DNA of 64,000 nucleotides from CAZFJG01 sp964410915. Lineage in GTDB: Bacteria > Synergistota > Synergistia > Synergistales > JAFGMB01. The notes under the pieces were generated by a model. It had not been told where the DNA came from. It made no database searches and was given only the letters and a program-made list of their open reading frames with translations. A program made the position numbers and the translations under genes. How positions within the stretch are numbered: the stretch's first letter is position 1; every line of letters begins with the position of its first letter. The stretch lies in NCBI GenBank assembly GCA_964410915.1, contig CAYPIU010000006.1:1-64000 (forward strand), read 5' to 3'. Below, one piece after another: positions 1 through 8,144 of this stretch.

Positions 1-2
1 TT

Positions 3-818
3 CAAAAACAAAAAACACATTCTGAGGAAGCAGATAAATTCAGAGAAAATGCTGATCTGATCTTCGCAAATCTTTTCCAGTTGCAAAAGGGACAAACAGA
101 AACCACTCTTACCTGTCTGAAAGACCCTGATAGACAGATTACTATTTACCTTGAACCGGATCTATCACCTGTTGAAAACGCACAACTCATGTTTAAGAAA
201 TACAAAAAGTATAAAAAAGTCATAAAGAATCTTGATAACAAAATTAAAGCACTACAGATCCAGATCCGAGAATTGTTAGAGCAGAAAGAGACCGTCGAAC
301 TTATTGATGATCTACAGAAACTCTTTGAAGTTTCTGAGGATACAATTGGTGAAAATATTACCTTTTCAAATAAAAAAGGAAGAAAAAAACGGGAACGTCC
401 TACTCCTCCACATCTCAAAAAGGAGATCGGCGGATTTCTTATCCTGGTAGGACTTAATGCTCGTGGCAACAGATATGTAACATTCGAGGAGGCTGTACCA
501 GATGATATATGGTTCCACGCTTATGAGGCTTCTGGAGCTCATGTTGTGTTGAAGCGTGTTTCTCAACAGATTTCCGACGAACTATCCGATAATGATGTTA
601 TTGAAATTGCAGCATCCCTTGCCGCTTATTACAGTAAGTTGAGGACATCTGGCAAAGCAAGAGTTATCTATACACACAAAAAGAATGTAAGACCAATAAA
701 AGGCGGCTCAATTGCGCAGGTAACTTATCGTTTACCAGAGTCAATAAATATCAGCCCTCATCTCTGGAGAGAAGTGCTTGAAGGAGATCAACAAGATCAT
801 CTGACAAAGGTTGAGTGA
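3..818 (+). CDS. rqcH: NFACT-family protein (RqcH/Rqc2-like), 3' part only
   Basis: The frame is open to the left edge of the window, so only the last 271 codons are present and the true start lies upstream. The visible part has a charged, probably coiled-coil stretch (about bases 170-320), a lysine/arginine-rich linker, and then an NFACT-R (DUF814) domain from about base 410 to 740. The NFACT-R signature is visible as DIWFHAYEASGAHVV. Bacterial NFACT proteins bind stalled 60S-type/50S ribosomal complexes and add alanine tails in ribosome quality control; older names call them fibronectin-binding proteins. The N-terminal NFACT-N domain, which carries the diagnostic residues, is outside the window, so activity cannot be judged. 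The 3' end overlaps the convergent pseudouridine synthase gene by 68 bp. Confidence 0.85.
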   Translation, partial: QKQKTHSEEADKFRENADLIFANLFQLQKGQTETTLTCLKDPDRQITIYLEPDLSPVENAQLMFKKYKKYKKVIKNLDNKIKALQIQIRELLEQKETVELIDDLQKLFEVSEDTIGENITFSNKKGRKKRERPTPPHLKKEIGGFLILVGLNARGNRYVTFEEAVPDDIWFHAYEASGAHVVLKRVSQQISDELSDNDVIEIAASLAAYYSKLRTSGKARVIYTHKKNVRPIKGGSIAQVTYRLPESINISPHLWREVLEGDQQDHLTKVE

Positions 819-1770
819 ACTCAAGTTCCTTTCCGGATACTGGATGATTGAACTTTAACTTCCACGAATGGAGAAAGACTCTGTTAAGAGTCAGATTACC
901 TAAGGTTCTATTTTTAAAACCATAGAGTTTATCACCAATTAAAGGACATCCAATATATTTGAAATGTACCCGTATCTGATGGGTTCGACCTGAATGTAGC
1001 TGGCATTTAACAAGACTAAATCGTTTTCTTGACCAGAGCAGTTCGTAAGATGTAAGGGATGCTTTACCTGAGGGTGTAACAGCCATACGACAACGATTCA
1101 CGGGATCTCTACCAATAGGAAGATCCAATTCTCCAGATATCCTTTTGGGTTTACCTGTTATGAGGGCAAGATAGATCTTTTCGATCTTTCTTGTTCGAAA
1201 TTGCATTTGAAGTTTTTCCATGGCAGTAATATTTCTGGCAACTACCATCAAACCTGAAGTAGTTGAGTCAAGCCGATGAACAATGCCCGGCCTTATCACA
1301 TTATTGAATAATCCAATGTCAGGATACCTGAATAACAAACCATGCACGAGAGTGTGATACAGGTTGCCGGGGGCAGGATGTACCACAAGTCCGGCGGGTT
1401 TGTTTATTACAAGAACATCATCATCTTCATGAATAACTGAAAATTCCACTGGTTCCGGCAGGATCTCAAGTTTTTGAGGAGGTGGCACATTCACCGTGAA
1501 AACCATTAACGGTTTTACCTTCAGGGAAGGCTTGACATTGTTGTTCCCCCCCCCCACATTTACATTACCTCTGTCAATGAGTTTTTGTGTATAAGATCGA
1601 GTTACTCCCATTTTCCTTGATAAAAAAACATCAAGCCTGATGCCTTCTTCGGAAGCATCAACAACAAAAATGGATCTGTTAGTTCCATCCGGATATTGTG
1701 TAATCAGATCATCATTATTTTCACTATCAGTTTCATTTTCATGAAAACTCGAACCAGTTTCATTTGCCAT
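751..1770 (-). CDS. rluD: RluA/RluD-family rRNA pseudouridine synthase
   Basis: This gene has an N-terminal S4 RNA-binding domain (about residues 45-95) followed by the RluA-type catalytic domain. The catalytic aspartate is in the motif HRLDSTTSGLMVV (Asp about 168), and the later GRTHQIRVH motif is also present. The family isomerises uridines in 23S rRNA; the exact target cannot be read from sequence. The start is taken as the ATG at 1770, which overlaps the upstream stop as TGATG. A TTG one codon earlier would give a four-base overlap instead. A run of ten G residues (bases 1546-1555 as C on the plus strand) lies in the S4 domain and encodes three glycines. The last 68 bp overlap the end of the convergent NFACT gene. 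Confidence 0.9.
   Translation of the reverse strand: MANETGSSFHENETDSENNDDLITQYPDGTNRSIFVVDASEEGIRLDVFLSRKMGVTRSYTQKLIDRGNVNVGGGNNNVKPSLKVKPLMVFTVNVPPPQKLEILPEPVEFSVIHEDDDVLVINKPAGLVVHPAPGNLYHTLVHGLLFRYPDIGLFNNVIRPGIVHRLDSTTSGLMVVARNITAMEKLQMQFRTRKIEKIYLALITGKPKRISGELDLPIGRDPVNRCRMAVTPSGKASLTSYELLWSRKRFSLVKCQLHSGRTHQIRVHFKYIGCPLIGDKLYGFKNRTLGNLTLNRVFLHSWKLKFNHPVSGKELEFTQPLSDDLVDLLQALLSRDEG
1546..1555. repeat. 10-base G/C homopolymer inside the rluD-like gene
   Basis: Ten consecutive C on the plus strand read as G10 on the coding strand, in the S4 domain of the pseudouridine synthase. A one-base slip would shift the frame about 75 codons into the gene and remove the catalytic domain. Confidence 0.95.
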
Positions 1771-2156
1771 CAATAATGTCTTTTTCTCTGATCCGAATTT
1801 CGATTTTCATTGCTATTTTTACACTTATAACAGTAACGTGCCCAGGGTTTGACTTCTAACCTTTCTGTTTCTATATCATGATAGCATTTTTCGCATATAC
1901 CAAAATGATCTGGATTGTTATGTATCTTTTTAAGTGCATGCTCAATCTCGAATATTTCATTTTTAAGATTATATATTTCCGAATAAGCATGCTGTTGGGC
2001 TGAAAGTCTTGAGGCACTATCTGCAAAATCATTATTGGAGGAGTCCGGCTTGAGGGAGGACTGACTCCCCGATACTTCTGAATAAAGCTTTTCCAGAAGA
2101 CTGTTCATATCTTTCAATTTATTGCAGAGATAGCCTTCCCAATATTTTACATCCAT
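1770..2156 (-). CDS. DksA/TraR-type C4 zinc-finger protein
   Basis: A 128-residue protein with a central helical, probably coiled-coil region and a C-terminal four-cysteine zinc finger (Cys88, Cys91, Cys109, Cys112; motifs CEKC and CYKC). This matches the DksA/TraR and YteA class that binds the RNA polymerase secondary channel, although the coiled-coil tip residues of true DksA were not confirmed. The start ATG follows a strong AAGGAGGGG sequence; two other ATGs nearby are out of frame. The stop overlaps the start of the pseudouridine synthase, so the two are translationally coupled. It lies immediately downstream of the long hairpin that follows ileS. Confidence 0.75.
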   Translation of the reverse strand: MDVKYWEGYLCNKLKDMNSLLEKLYSEVSGSQSSLKPDSSNNDFADSASRLSAQQHAYSEIYNLKNEIFEIEHALKKIHNNPDHFGICEKCYHDIETERLEVKPWARYCYKCKNSNENRNSDQRKRHY

Positions 2157-2179
2157 CCATTTCCCCTCCTTTTTGCTGT

Positions 2180-2233
2180 AAAGATCATCCTCAACCAGAC
2201 CCGAGCGATAAGGTCTGGTTGAGGATGATCTTT
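2180..2233 (-). terminator. Perfect 22-bp inverted repeat after ileS (terminator-like, no U tract)
   Basis: The arms at 2180-2201 and 2212-2233 are exact reverse complements over 22 bases, around a 10-base loop. The hairpin begins one base after the ileS stop codon and ends about 20 bases before the ribosome-binding site of the next gene. There is no downstream T run on the minus strand beyond the TTT inside the stem. It may therefore be an RNA-stabilising or processing element rather than a simple intrinsic terminator. Confidence 0.6.
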
Positions 2234-2234
2234 G

Positions 2235-5033
2235 TTATTCAGGATCTATAACACCCATAACTTCTGCGCATCTTGGGCATAAACCAGATCGGTCCGGTTC
2301 TGTTGAAAACTTCCAGCATCGTGGGCATTTTTCGCCAGCTGCTTTTTGTACCATTATACCAATGCCAGTTTCCTCATCAAGAAATCTTTCATTTTCAGAT
2401 AATTGTGATTCTGCTACTTTGAATTGAGAAACTATGCAGAACATAGCCCAATCTTCAGGACTGAATCTTTTAAATAGGTCACTATATTGTGAAGAACTTT
2501 CCACCACTACCGCAGCTTCAAGAGGATGCCCTATTTTCCCATCAAAACGTGATTTTTCAAGAGCTCTGCTTACTGCACTTTTACATAAGAGGATCTTTTC
2601 CCACTCCTGCTCCAGTTCCCGGTCTGTAAATGAATCATTGGTAGTAGGCCAGTCAGAGAGGAATATACTTTCAGGAAGATCCCCATCGATCTTCCTCAGT
2701 TCCTGCCATGTTTCTTCAGTTGTAAAACTGAGTACAGGAGCAAGAAGACGGGACAATACCTGGATGATCTCCCACATTGCAGTTTGACAGCTTCTTCTTG
2801 AAAGAGCATCCGTAGCATCTGCATAGAGTCTATCTTTACTTGCATCCAGAAAGAAAGAGCTAAGTTCATTAACGCAGAACTGGTGAATAACAAATGTCGG
2901 CACATGAAATTCATATTTATCATATGCATTTGTAGCTTTTTCAACAAGATTATTCAAACGCGATAAAATCCATTTATCCATCTCTGTAAGTTCATCAAAA
3001 TCAAGGACATGTTTTGAAGGATCAAAATCATTGAGGTTTCCAAGCAGAAACCTGAAAGTATTACGGATCCTCCTGTAAGATTCTGTAAGATTCTTTATTA
3101 TACCCTGGGAAATTCGAACATCGTTCCTGTAATCTGTAGATGCAACCCATAAACGGAGAATATCTGCGCCATATTTACCGATGATCTCCTGTGGCTTCAT
3201 TACATTACCCAGAGATTTTGACATCTTTTTCCCTTCTCCATCGACAATAAAACCATGAGTAAGCACTGCTTTGTAAGGTGGCAGGTTTTTTGTAGCTACT
3301 GAAGTGAGAAGAGAGGTCTGGAACCACCCTCTATGCTGATCACTTCCTTCGAGATACAGGTCCGCCGGCCATTTCTGATCCGACCTTGTCTTGAGGACTG
3401 CAGCATGACTGGAACCAGAATCGAACCATACATCCATAATATCTTCATCTTTTCTAAGGTCTTTACCGCCACATTCGGGACAGAATGCCAAATCCCCCAA
3501 AAGCTGCTCAGGTGTCAGTTCCCACCAGATACTGCTCCCACTTTGTTGAACGTGTTCCTGTACTTTACTGATCCTGTCCTTGTCAAGAATAAGTTTGCCA
3601 CAATTATTACAGTAGAAAGCCGGTATCGGTACGCCCCAGACTCTCTGCCTGCTGATACACCAATCAGATCTGTCCCTGACCATATTAAATATACGCTCTT
3701 TACCCCAGTCCGGGATCCATTGAACATCATTCTGAATAATATCAAGAGTTTCATTTCTGAATTTGCTGACATTAACGAACCACTGGTCAGTAGATCTGAA
3801 TATAACGGGTTTTTTACACCTCCAGCAATGTGGGTAGGAGTGCAGTATTTTATTTTTTCCAAGCAGTCTGCCGCTCTCAATAAGAGTCTCAAGAATTATC
3901 TTTTCAGCATCAGATAGTCGAAGACCTCCGACTAATTGTGTCTCAGGTAGAAATACTCCCTTTTCGTCAACTGGATTATAAACTTCAATTCCATATCGTA
4001 TTCCCGTTTCATAGTCTTCAACACCATGTCCCGGAGCAGTATGTACACAACCAGTACCCTGTTCAAGCAGGACATAATCAGCGAGAACAAAAGGTTCTTT
4101 CCTTTCGGGATAGAATGGATGTAAAGTCTTAATGCCTTCAAGCTCCCGTCCTTTTACTTTCAGAACAGGCTGTCCAAACTCCAGGCCAGTGGCTTCGGAA
4201 ACATCTTTTATCAGTCCTTCTGCAATTAAATAGACAGTACCACCCGAAGGAAGAAAAACATATTCGAGGTTGGGATTTACTGCTACAGCCATACTTGCGG
4301 GAAGAGTCCATGTTGTTGTTGTCCAGACGATAACCTGAGTTTCCATACCTTTAAGTTCGTTAAAGGTTTCGGATATCTGAGGTATAGAATACCCTACATA
4401 GATCGAATCTGATGTTTCATCCCCATACTCGATCTCTGCTGCTGCGAGAGCTGTCTGACAATCTATGCACCAGTAAACAGGTTTCTGACCTTTATATATC
4501 AGTTCCCTTTCTACCATTTCAGCAAATACACCGATCTGTGCTGCTTCATACTCCGGGTTGAGGGTCATGTATGGGTTATCCCAGTCTCCAATTACACCAA
4601 GACGCTTAAATTCTTCCCGCTGAATGTCCCGATATTTGTATGCATACTCCGTACACTCTTTTCTGAGACTTACAGGATCCATGTCATCCAGGGTTATCCC
4701 TTTTGATTTAAGAACATGCAATTCTATGGGAAGACCGTGTGTATCCCAACCAGGGACATAGGGAGCACGAAAACCTCTCATCCATTTGTATTTAGGAATA
4801 AAGTCTTTGAGTATCTTGTTAAAGGCCGTACCTATATGAATATTCCCGTTTGCATAAGGAGGACCATCATGGAGTATAAAATCAGGGGAATCTTTTCTCT
4901 TTTCCTTAAGCTTGTTATTAACAGCTATTTCATCCCAGAACTTAAGGTATTCCGGTTCCCTTTTGGAAAGGTTCGCTCTCATTGGGAAAGATGTTCTCGG
5001 AAGGTTCAAAGTATCCTTGTAATCTGTTGTCAT
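2235..5033 (-). CDS. ileS: Isoleucyl-tRNA synthetase
   Basis: Charges tRNA-Ile with isoleucine in the cytoplasm. The class I signature HIGT is at residues 66-69, within a GPPYANGNIHIG stretch, and the KMSKS loop reads GKKMSKSLGN. A C-terminal zinc finger is formed by Cys903, Cys906, Cys919 and Cys922, as in bacterial IleRS. The frame is open 64 codons further upstream, but the ATG at 5033 was chosen because it has a GAGGAGAG ribosome-binding site and gives the normal family length of 932 residues; the upstream extension is cysteine-rich and unlike IleRS. No T-box leader is visible. The zinc-finger C-terminus and eubacterial-type motifs argue against the mupirocin-resistant class, but that is an inference. 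Confidence 0.97.
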   Translation of the reverse strand: MTTDYKDTLNLPRTSFPMRANLSKREPEYLKFWDEIAVNNKLKEKRKDSPDFILHDGPPYANGNIHIGTAFNKILKDFIPKYKWMRGFRAPYVPGWDTHGLPIELHVLKSKGITLDDMDPVSLRKECTEYAYKYRDIQREEFKRLGVIGDWDNPYMTLNPEYEAAQIGVFAEMVERELIYKGQKPVYWCIDCQTALAAAEIEYGDETSDSIYVGYSIPQISETFNELKGMETQVIVWTTTTWTLPASMAVAVNPNLEYVFLPSGGTVYLIAEGLIKDVSEATGLEFGQPVLKVKGRELEGIKTLHPFYPERKEPFVLADYVLLEQGTGCVHTAPGHGVEDYETGIRYGIEVYNPVDEKGVFLPETQLVGGLRLSDAEKIILETLIESGRLLGKNKILHSYPHCWRCKKPVIFRSTDQWFVNVSKFRNETLDIIQNDVQWIPDWGKERIFNMVRDRSDWCISRQRVWGVPIPAFYCNNCGKLILDKDRISKVQEHVQQSGSSIWWELTPEQLLGDLAFCPECGGKDLRKDEDIMDVWFDSGSSHAAVLKTRSDQKWPADLYLEGSDQHRGWFQTSLLTSVATKNLPPYKAVLTHGFIVDGEGKKMSKSLGNVMKPQEIIGKYGADILRLWVASTDYRNDVRISQGIIKNLTESYRRIRNTFRFLLGNLNDFDPSKHVLDFDELTEMDKWILSRLNNLVEKATNAYDKYEFHVPTFVIHQFCVNELSSFFLDASKDRLYADATDALSRRSCQTAMWEIIQVLSRLLAPVLSFTTEETWQELRKIDGDLPESIFLSDWPTTNDSFTDRELEQEWEKILLCKSAVSRALEKSRFDGKIGHPLEAAVVVESSSQYSDLFKRFSPEDWAMFCIVSQFKVAESQLSENERFLDEETGIGIMVQKAAGEKCPRCWKFSTEPDRSGLCPRCAEVMGVIDPE

Positions 5034-5064
5034 TACTAACTCTCCTCTCAATATATAGGAAAAT

Positions 5065-5089
5065 GCCGTCTCCATTGAAAGGAGACGGC
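5065..5089 (-). terminator. Hairpin between the TRAP permease gene and ileS
   Basis: GCCGTCTCC and GGAGACGGC form a 9-bp stem around a 7-base loop, followed on the minus strand by ATTTTCC. It lies 54 bp past the TRAP permease stop and 32 bp before the ileS start. It is probably the terminator of the TRAP operon, although its U tract is short. It could instead lie in an ileS leader. Confidence 0.6.
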
Positions 5090-5142
5090 TGTTTGTACAA
5101 ATGAATTTTATCACACAAGAGCAATTATTTTTTAATTGCAGT

Positions 5143-7110
5143 TTACACAGCTTCTTTTTTAAGTGCTGAACGTTTCCTTTCCTGCAGCAAGTGCATGGCA
5201 ACAAGTATGCCAAGACCGATGACATCGGTCTGGATCCCTGGTATTAACAGTGTTAAAGCTCCTCCAAAAGCAAGTAAGCGCTGCCAGATCTGCATTTTTA
5301 CTTTGTAATAACCTATTGATCCCATGCCAAGCAGAAAAACACCAAGCAGGGCAGTCACTACTGCGATAGAAAACGGAATTGGTTTGAAACCAACAAGTAC
5401 AAGCATTGGGTTGTAAACATAGATATATGGCACGAGGAAACCAGCTAAGGCAAGTTTAATCGCTGTAGCACCTGTTTTCATTGGATCATCGCCAGCTATT
5501 CCAGCGCCGGCATACGCTGCAAGAGCAACAGGTGGGCTAAGATCCGCTGCAATACCAAAGTAGAGAACGAACATATAGGCAGCCATGGGTGGTACATCAA
5601 GTTTAAACAGTGCCGGTGCACACATTGTACTGGTAACAATAAAATTGGCAGTGGTCGGAAGTCCGGCTCCGAGAAGAATGCAGGCTACCATGGTAAGCAT
5701 AAGCGATGGTAGTAGTTTACCACCTGCTATAGCTACAATTGCACTTGCGATCCTTAGCCCCAGACCAGTCAAAGTAGCCGTACCGACTATAATACCAACA
5801 GTCGCACACGCACATGCCACTCCAAGGGCTCCTTTAGCACCACTTTCAAGTGCATCTTTGAGTTTCATGGGTGTGAGCATGGTTTTACGATTAAGATAGG
5901 AAACAGCTACGGTGATCAGAATGCCATTAAACGCTGCTCTGATAGGCGTGTAACCTGCAAGAAGGTAATATACAATACCAAAAAGAGGCAACAGCAGATG
6001 ACCTTTCGTTTTCAGAAGATTCCACAGTTTGGGTAGTTTTTCTCTTGGCAGTCCTTCAAGCCCAAGCCTTGAAGCTTCAAGATGGACCTGTACCATAACT
6101 GCGAAGTAATATAGCAATGCAGGAACTATAGCAGCTACAGCAACTTTAATATATGGCACACCAAGAAACTCAGCCATTATAAACGCTGCAGCCCCCATTA
6201 CCGGAGGCATGATCTGTCCACCCGTCGATGCTACAGCTTCCACAGCTCCGGCAAAATACGGCTTGTATCCAACACTTTTCATTAGAGGTATGGTAAACAT
6301 TCCTGTTGTGCAGACATTTGCTACTGAGGAACCTGAAATAGAACCCATAAATCCGGAACTCAGTACAGCAACCTTGGCTGGACCACCAGTTGAATGTCCA
6401 GCAAGAGACATTGACAGATCGATTATAAATTTACCCATACCTGTCTGTTCAAGAAAGGAACCAAATAGTATAAACATGAAAACAAACGTAGCAGATACAG
6501 CGAGAGGAATACCGAATACTCCTTCAGTTCCCATATACATGTGATTTATCACACGACTGAGAGTGAACCCCCTGTGCTGAAACATTTCTGGAAAATGTCG
6601 TCCAAGGAAACAGTAAAAAAGAAAAAATATTGCAATACATGGCAGGATAGGACTGGAAACTCTCCTTGTGGCCTCAAGCAAAAGCGTTATACCAAGAAAA
6701 CCGACAAAAAGATCCATACGAGTAGGTAACCCCGCTCTCATGACAAGGGCTTCAAAGTTTACAACCATATAAAGGGTTACAAAAGCTCCTAACGCTGCAA
6801 AGATAAAGTCGTACCAGGGTATCCCTTTCTTCGAACCTACTTTTTGAGAAATCGGATACATCAGAAAAACAAGTACCAGCACAAAAGCAAGATGGACCGC
6901 ACGTTGTTTCATCGCCAGTAAAAGGCCAAAACCTGCTGTGTAAAGATGAAATACAGACATTGAAACAGCTAAGATTACAACCAGCTTTGCCTGCCACCCC
7001 CACAGGCTTCTGTTTCTTGCCTCTGTATCAAACTGTTTCCTCAACTCATCAACATCGATCTCAGTATTATCAAGATTCTGTTCAATTAAGACATTGTTGT
7101 CTTCTGCCAT
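5143..7110 (-). CDS. Fused TRAP transporter permease (4TM/12TM, TAXI type)
   Basis: A 655-residue polytopic membrane protein in which the small (DctQ-like) and large (DctM-like) TRAP subunits are fused, the arrangement typical of TAXI-family TRAP systems. Glycine-rich segments such as GFMGSISGSSVANV and PPVMGAAAFIMAEF match the DctM-like transport domain. TRAP systems use ion gradients and an extracytoplasmic receptor to import organic acids or amino acids; the substrate cannot be predicted here. The ATG at 7110 was chosen because it follows a GGGGGGAT sequence about ten bases upstream; an ATG at 7137 would add nine residues but has no ribosome-binding site. The DUF1850 gene is just upstream. 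No TAXI receptor gene is adjacent. Confidence 0.92.
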   Translation of the reverse strand: MAEDNNVLIEQNLDNTEIDVDELRKQFDTEARNRSLWGWQAKLVVILAVSMSVFHLYTAGFGLLLAMKQRAVHLAFVLVLVFLMYPISQKVGSKKGIPWYDFIFAALGAFVTLYMVVNFEALVMRAGLPTRMDLFVGFLGITLLLEATRRVSSPILPCIAIFFLFYCFLGRHFPEMFQHRGFTLSRVINHMYMGTEGVFGIPLAVSATFVFMFILFGSFLEQTGMGKFIIDLSMSLAGHSTGGPAKVAVLSSGFMGSISGSSVANVCTTGMFTIPLMKSVGYKPYFAGAVEAVASTGGQIMPPVMGAAAFIMAEFLGVPYIKVAVAAIVPALLYYFAVMVQVHLEASRLGLEGLPREKLPKLWNLLKTKGHLLLPLFGIVYYLLAGYTPIRAAFNGILITVAVSYLNRKTMLTPMKLKDALESGAKGALGVACACATVGIIVGTATLTGLGLRIASAIVAIAGGKLLPSLMLTMVACILLGAGLPTTANFIVTSTMCAPALFKLDVPPMAAYMFVLYFGIAADLSPPVALAAYAGAGIAGDDPMKTGATAIKLALAGFLVPYIYVYNPMLVLVGFKPIPFSIAVVTALLGVFLLGMGSIGYYKVKMQIWQRLLAFGGALTLLIPGIQTDVIGLGILVAMHLLQERKRSALKKEAV

Positions 7111-7164
7111 TGAATATTGATCCCCCCCGTGACTCATAAATATTAATTACCATGAACTGAAACA

Positions 7165-7713
7165 TTATTTCCCGTTTATTGTATTATGCCTTATCCCTTT
7201 TTGTAAAAGGGTTTCTTGTTTTTCGTAAATTGAAATTATTAGTGGAGTTGCAGTTATTTCTATTTCAAGTAGTTTTGACGGGAAATGCTCGAAGAGATTA
7301 ATCTTCGCAAAAGGTGAAATCTTGAGCCAGTTCTTTCCAAGAATAGAATTACCAACCCTCAAAAAATATTTTTGAGAATTATAGCGACCCCCCTGTACAT
7401 ACATCCAGTTTTTATCCTGAAAAAAACGACCATTTCGCGGAGCCTCTACAGGAAGCCCAGCATTATGAGATACTACTCTTTCTTCCCATAACCAGATAGA
7501 ACCGTCGATTATCTTATAGTCATCTTCCACTGGCGTTAATTGTACAGAATGAGTATATCCTGTCTGAAAAGTGTTAACTGAACTAACAGGAAGCGAAAGC
7601 AGGGATAGTTCATCTGTCTTTATGATTAGATTATTAACTGGAGAGAAAAGAACTGTAATGATTGAAATTAAAAATATTATCACAAACAAAAGTCTAAATG
7701 TCGGCCTATACAT
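7165..7713 (-). CDS. DUF1850 membrane-anchored protein, TRAP-associated
   Basis: A 182-residue protein with one N-terminal transmembrane segment (about residues 8-30). The DUF1850 signature follows: a Y-THSV-TPVED-type motif near residue 55 and an NAGLP segment near residue 85. DUF1850 genes are commonly found between the receptor gene and the fused permease gene in TAXI TRAP operons; their function is unknown. The start has an AAAGGCGG ribosome-binding site. The permease gene follows within about 55 bp. Here it is the first gene of the unit, because the next feature upstream is a tRNA gene. Confidence 0.75.
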   Translation of the reverse strand: MYRPTFRLLFVIIFLISIITVLFSPVNNLIIKTDELSLLSLPVSSVNTFQTGYTHSVQLTPVEDDYKIIDGSIWLWEERVVSHNAGLPVEAPRNGRFFQDKNWMYVQGGRYNSQKYFLRVGNSILGKNWLKISPFAKINLFEHFPSKLLEIEITATPLIISIYEKQETLLQKGIRHNTINGK

Positions 7714-7819
7714 TCGTTCGCCGCCTTTTTAAGTATTTCTGAACTGTTAACAGCGATAAAAGCTGAAAAAAAACATCAGACTCTGGATCTGGGATTTTTT
7801 TTAGTTCATTCAATTAAAA

Positions 7820-7828
7820 ATTCTAACA
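7820..7828 (-). promoter_or_regulatory. Candidate extended -10 promoter for the DUF1850/TRAP unit
   Basis: On the minus strand TG-T-TAGAAT (7828 to 7820) forms an extended -10 element about 105 bases before the DUF1850 start. The -35 region is poor (TTTTAA at 17 bp). The rest of 7714-8001 contains no recognisable gene. It holds A8 and T8 runs (about 7767-7800) that could pair weakly as a terminator. Confidence 0.3.
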
Positions 7829-8001
7829 CAGTTTAGTGTCTTTTAAAATTTATTGTGGAGAAAGATTCTGGGAGATAAAACAATCTGGTAGCGATCAGGA
7901 AGCAAAAAAGAACAGGAGTGTTAAGGATAATGCACAAGACCATTAACAAAAAAATGAATGTCTGAGATTAACATGGGGATTATATCCCGGACTTTAAGAA
8001 A

Positions 8002-8077
8002 TGGCGGGCCTGAAGGGATTCGAACCCCTGACCTAGTGCTTAGGAGGCACTCGCTCTATCCCCTGAGCTACAGGCCC
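8002..8077 (-). tRNA. tRNA-Arg(CCT)
   Basis: A 76-base cloverleaf on the minus strand. The acceptor stem GGGCCTG/CAGGCCC, the D-arm TAGCTCAG, the anticodon loop CTCCTAA giving anticodon CCT, and the T-arm GGTTCGAATC are all present, and the CCA end is encoded. It decodes AGG arginine codons. It stands alone between ribF and the TRAP unit. Confidence 0.97.
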
Positions 8078-8092
8078 GTTGGAACGGCGAAT

Positions 8093-8121
8093 ATCTTATC
8101 ATTAGTCTTTCACTTGTTCAA
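8093..8121 (-). promoter_or_regulatory. Candidate promoter of tRNA-Arg
   Basis: TTGAAC (8121-8116), a 17-bp spacer and TAAGAT (8098-8093) on the minus strand, positioned so that transcription would start about ten bases before the tRNA 5' end. Confidence 0.5.
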
Positions 8122-8144
8122 CCACTAATTTATTTGGAAATATA

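Noticed and set aside
3333..3917. Long plus-strand open frame within ileS (194 codons)
   Set aside because: It is antisense to a clear synthetase with no ribosome-binding site or protein similarity; it is a shadow frame.
5034..5142. Possible T-box leader for ileS
   Set aside because: The region holds one simple hairpin but no T-box core sequence or specifier loop; it is better explained as the end of the TRAP transcript.
5034..5225. 64-codon N-terminal extension of IleRS
   Set aside because: It is cysteine-rich, unlike IleRS, and a well-placed ribosome-binding site precedes the ATG at 5033.
7714..8001. A small gene or terminator in the DUF1850-tRNA gap
   Set aside because: Only an A8/T8 pair with weak inner complementarity and an extended -10 element are visible; no coding frame is convincing.
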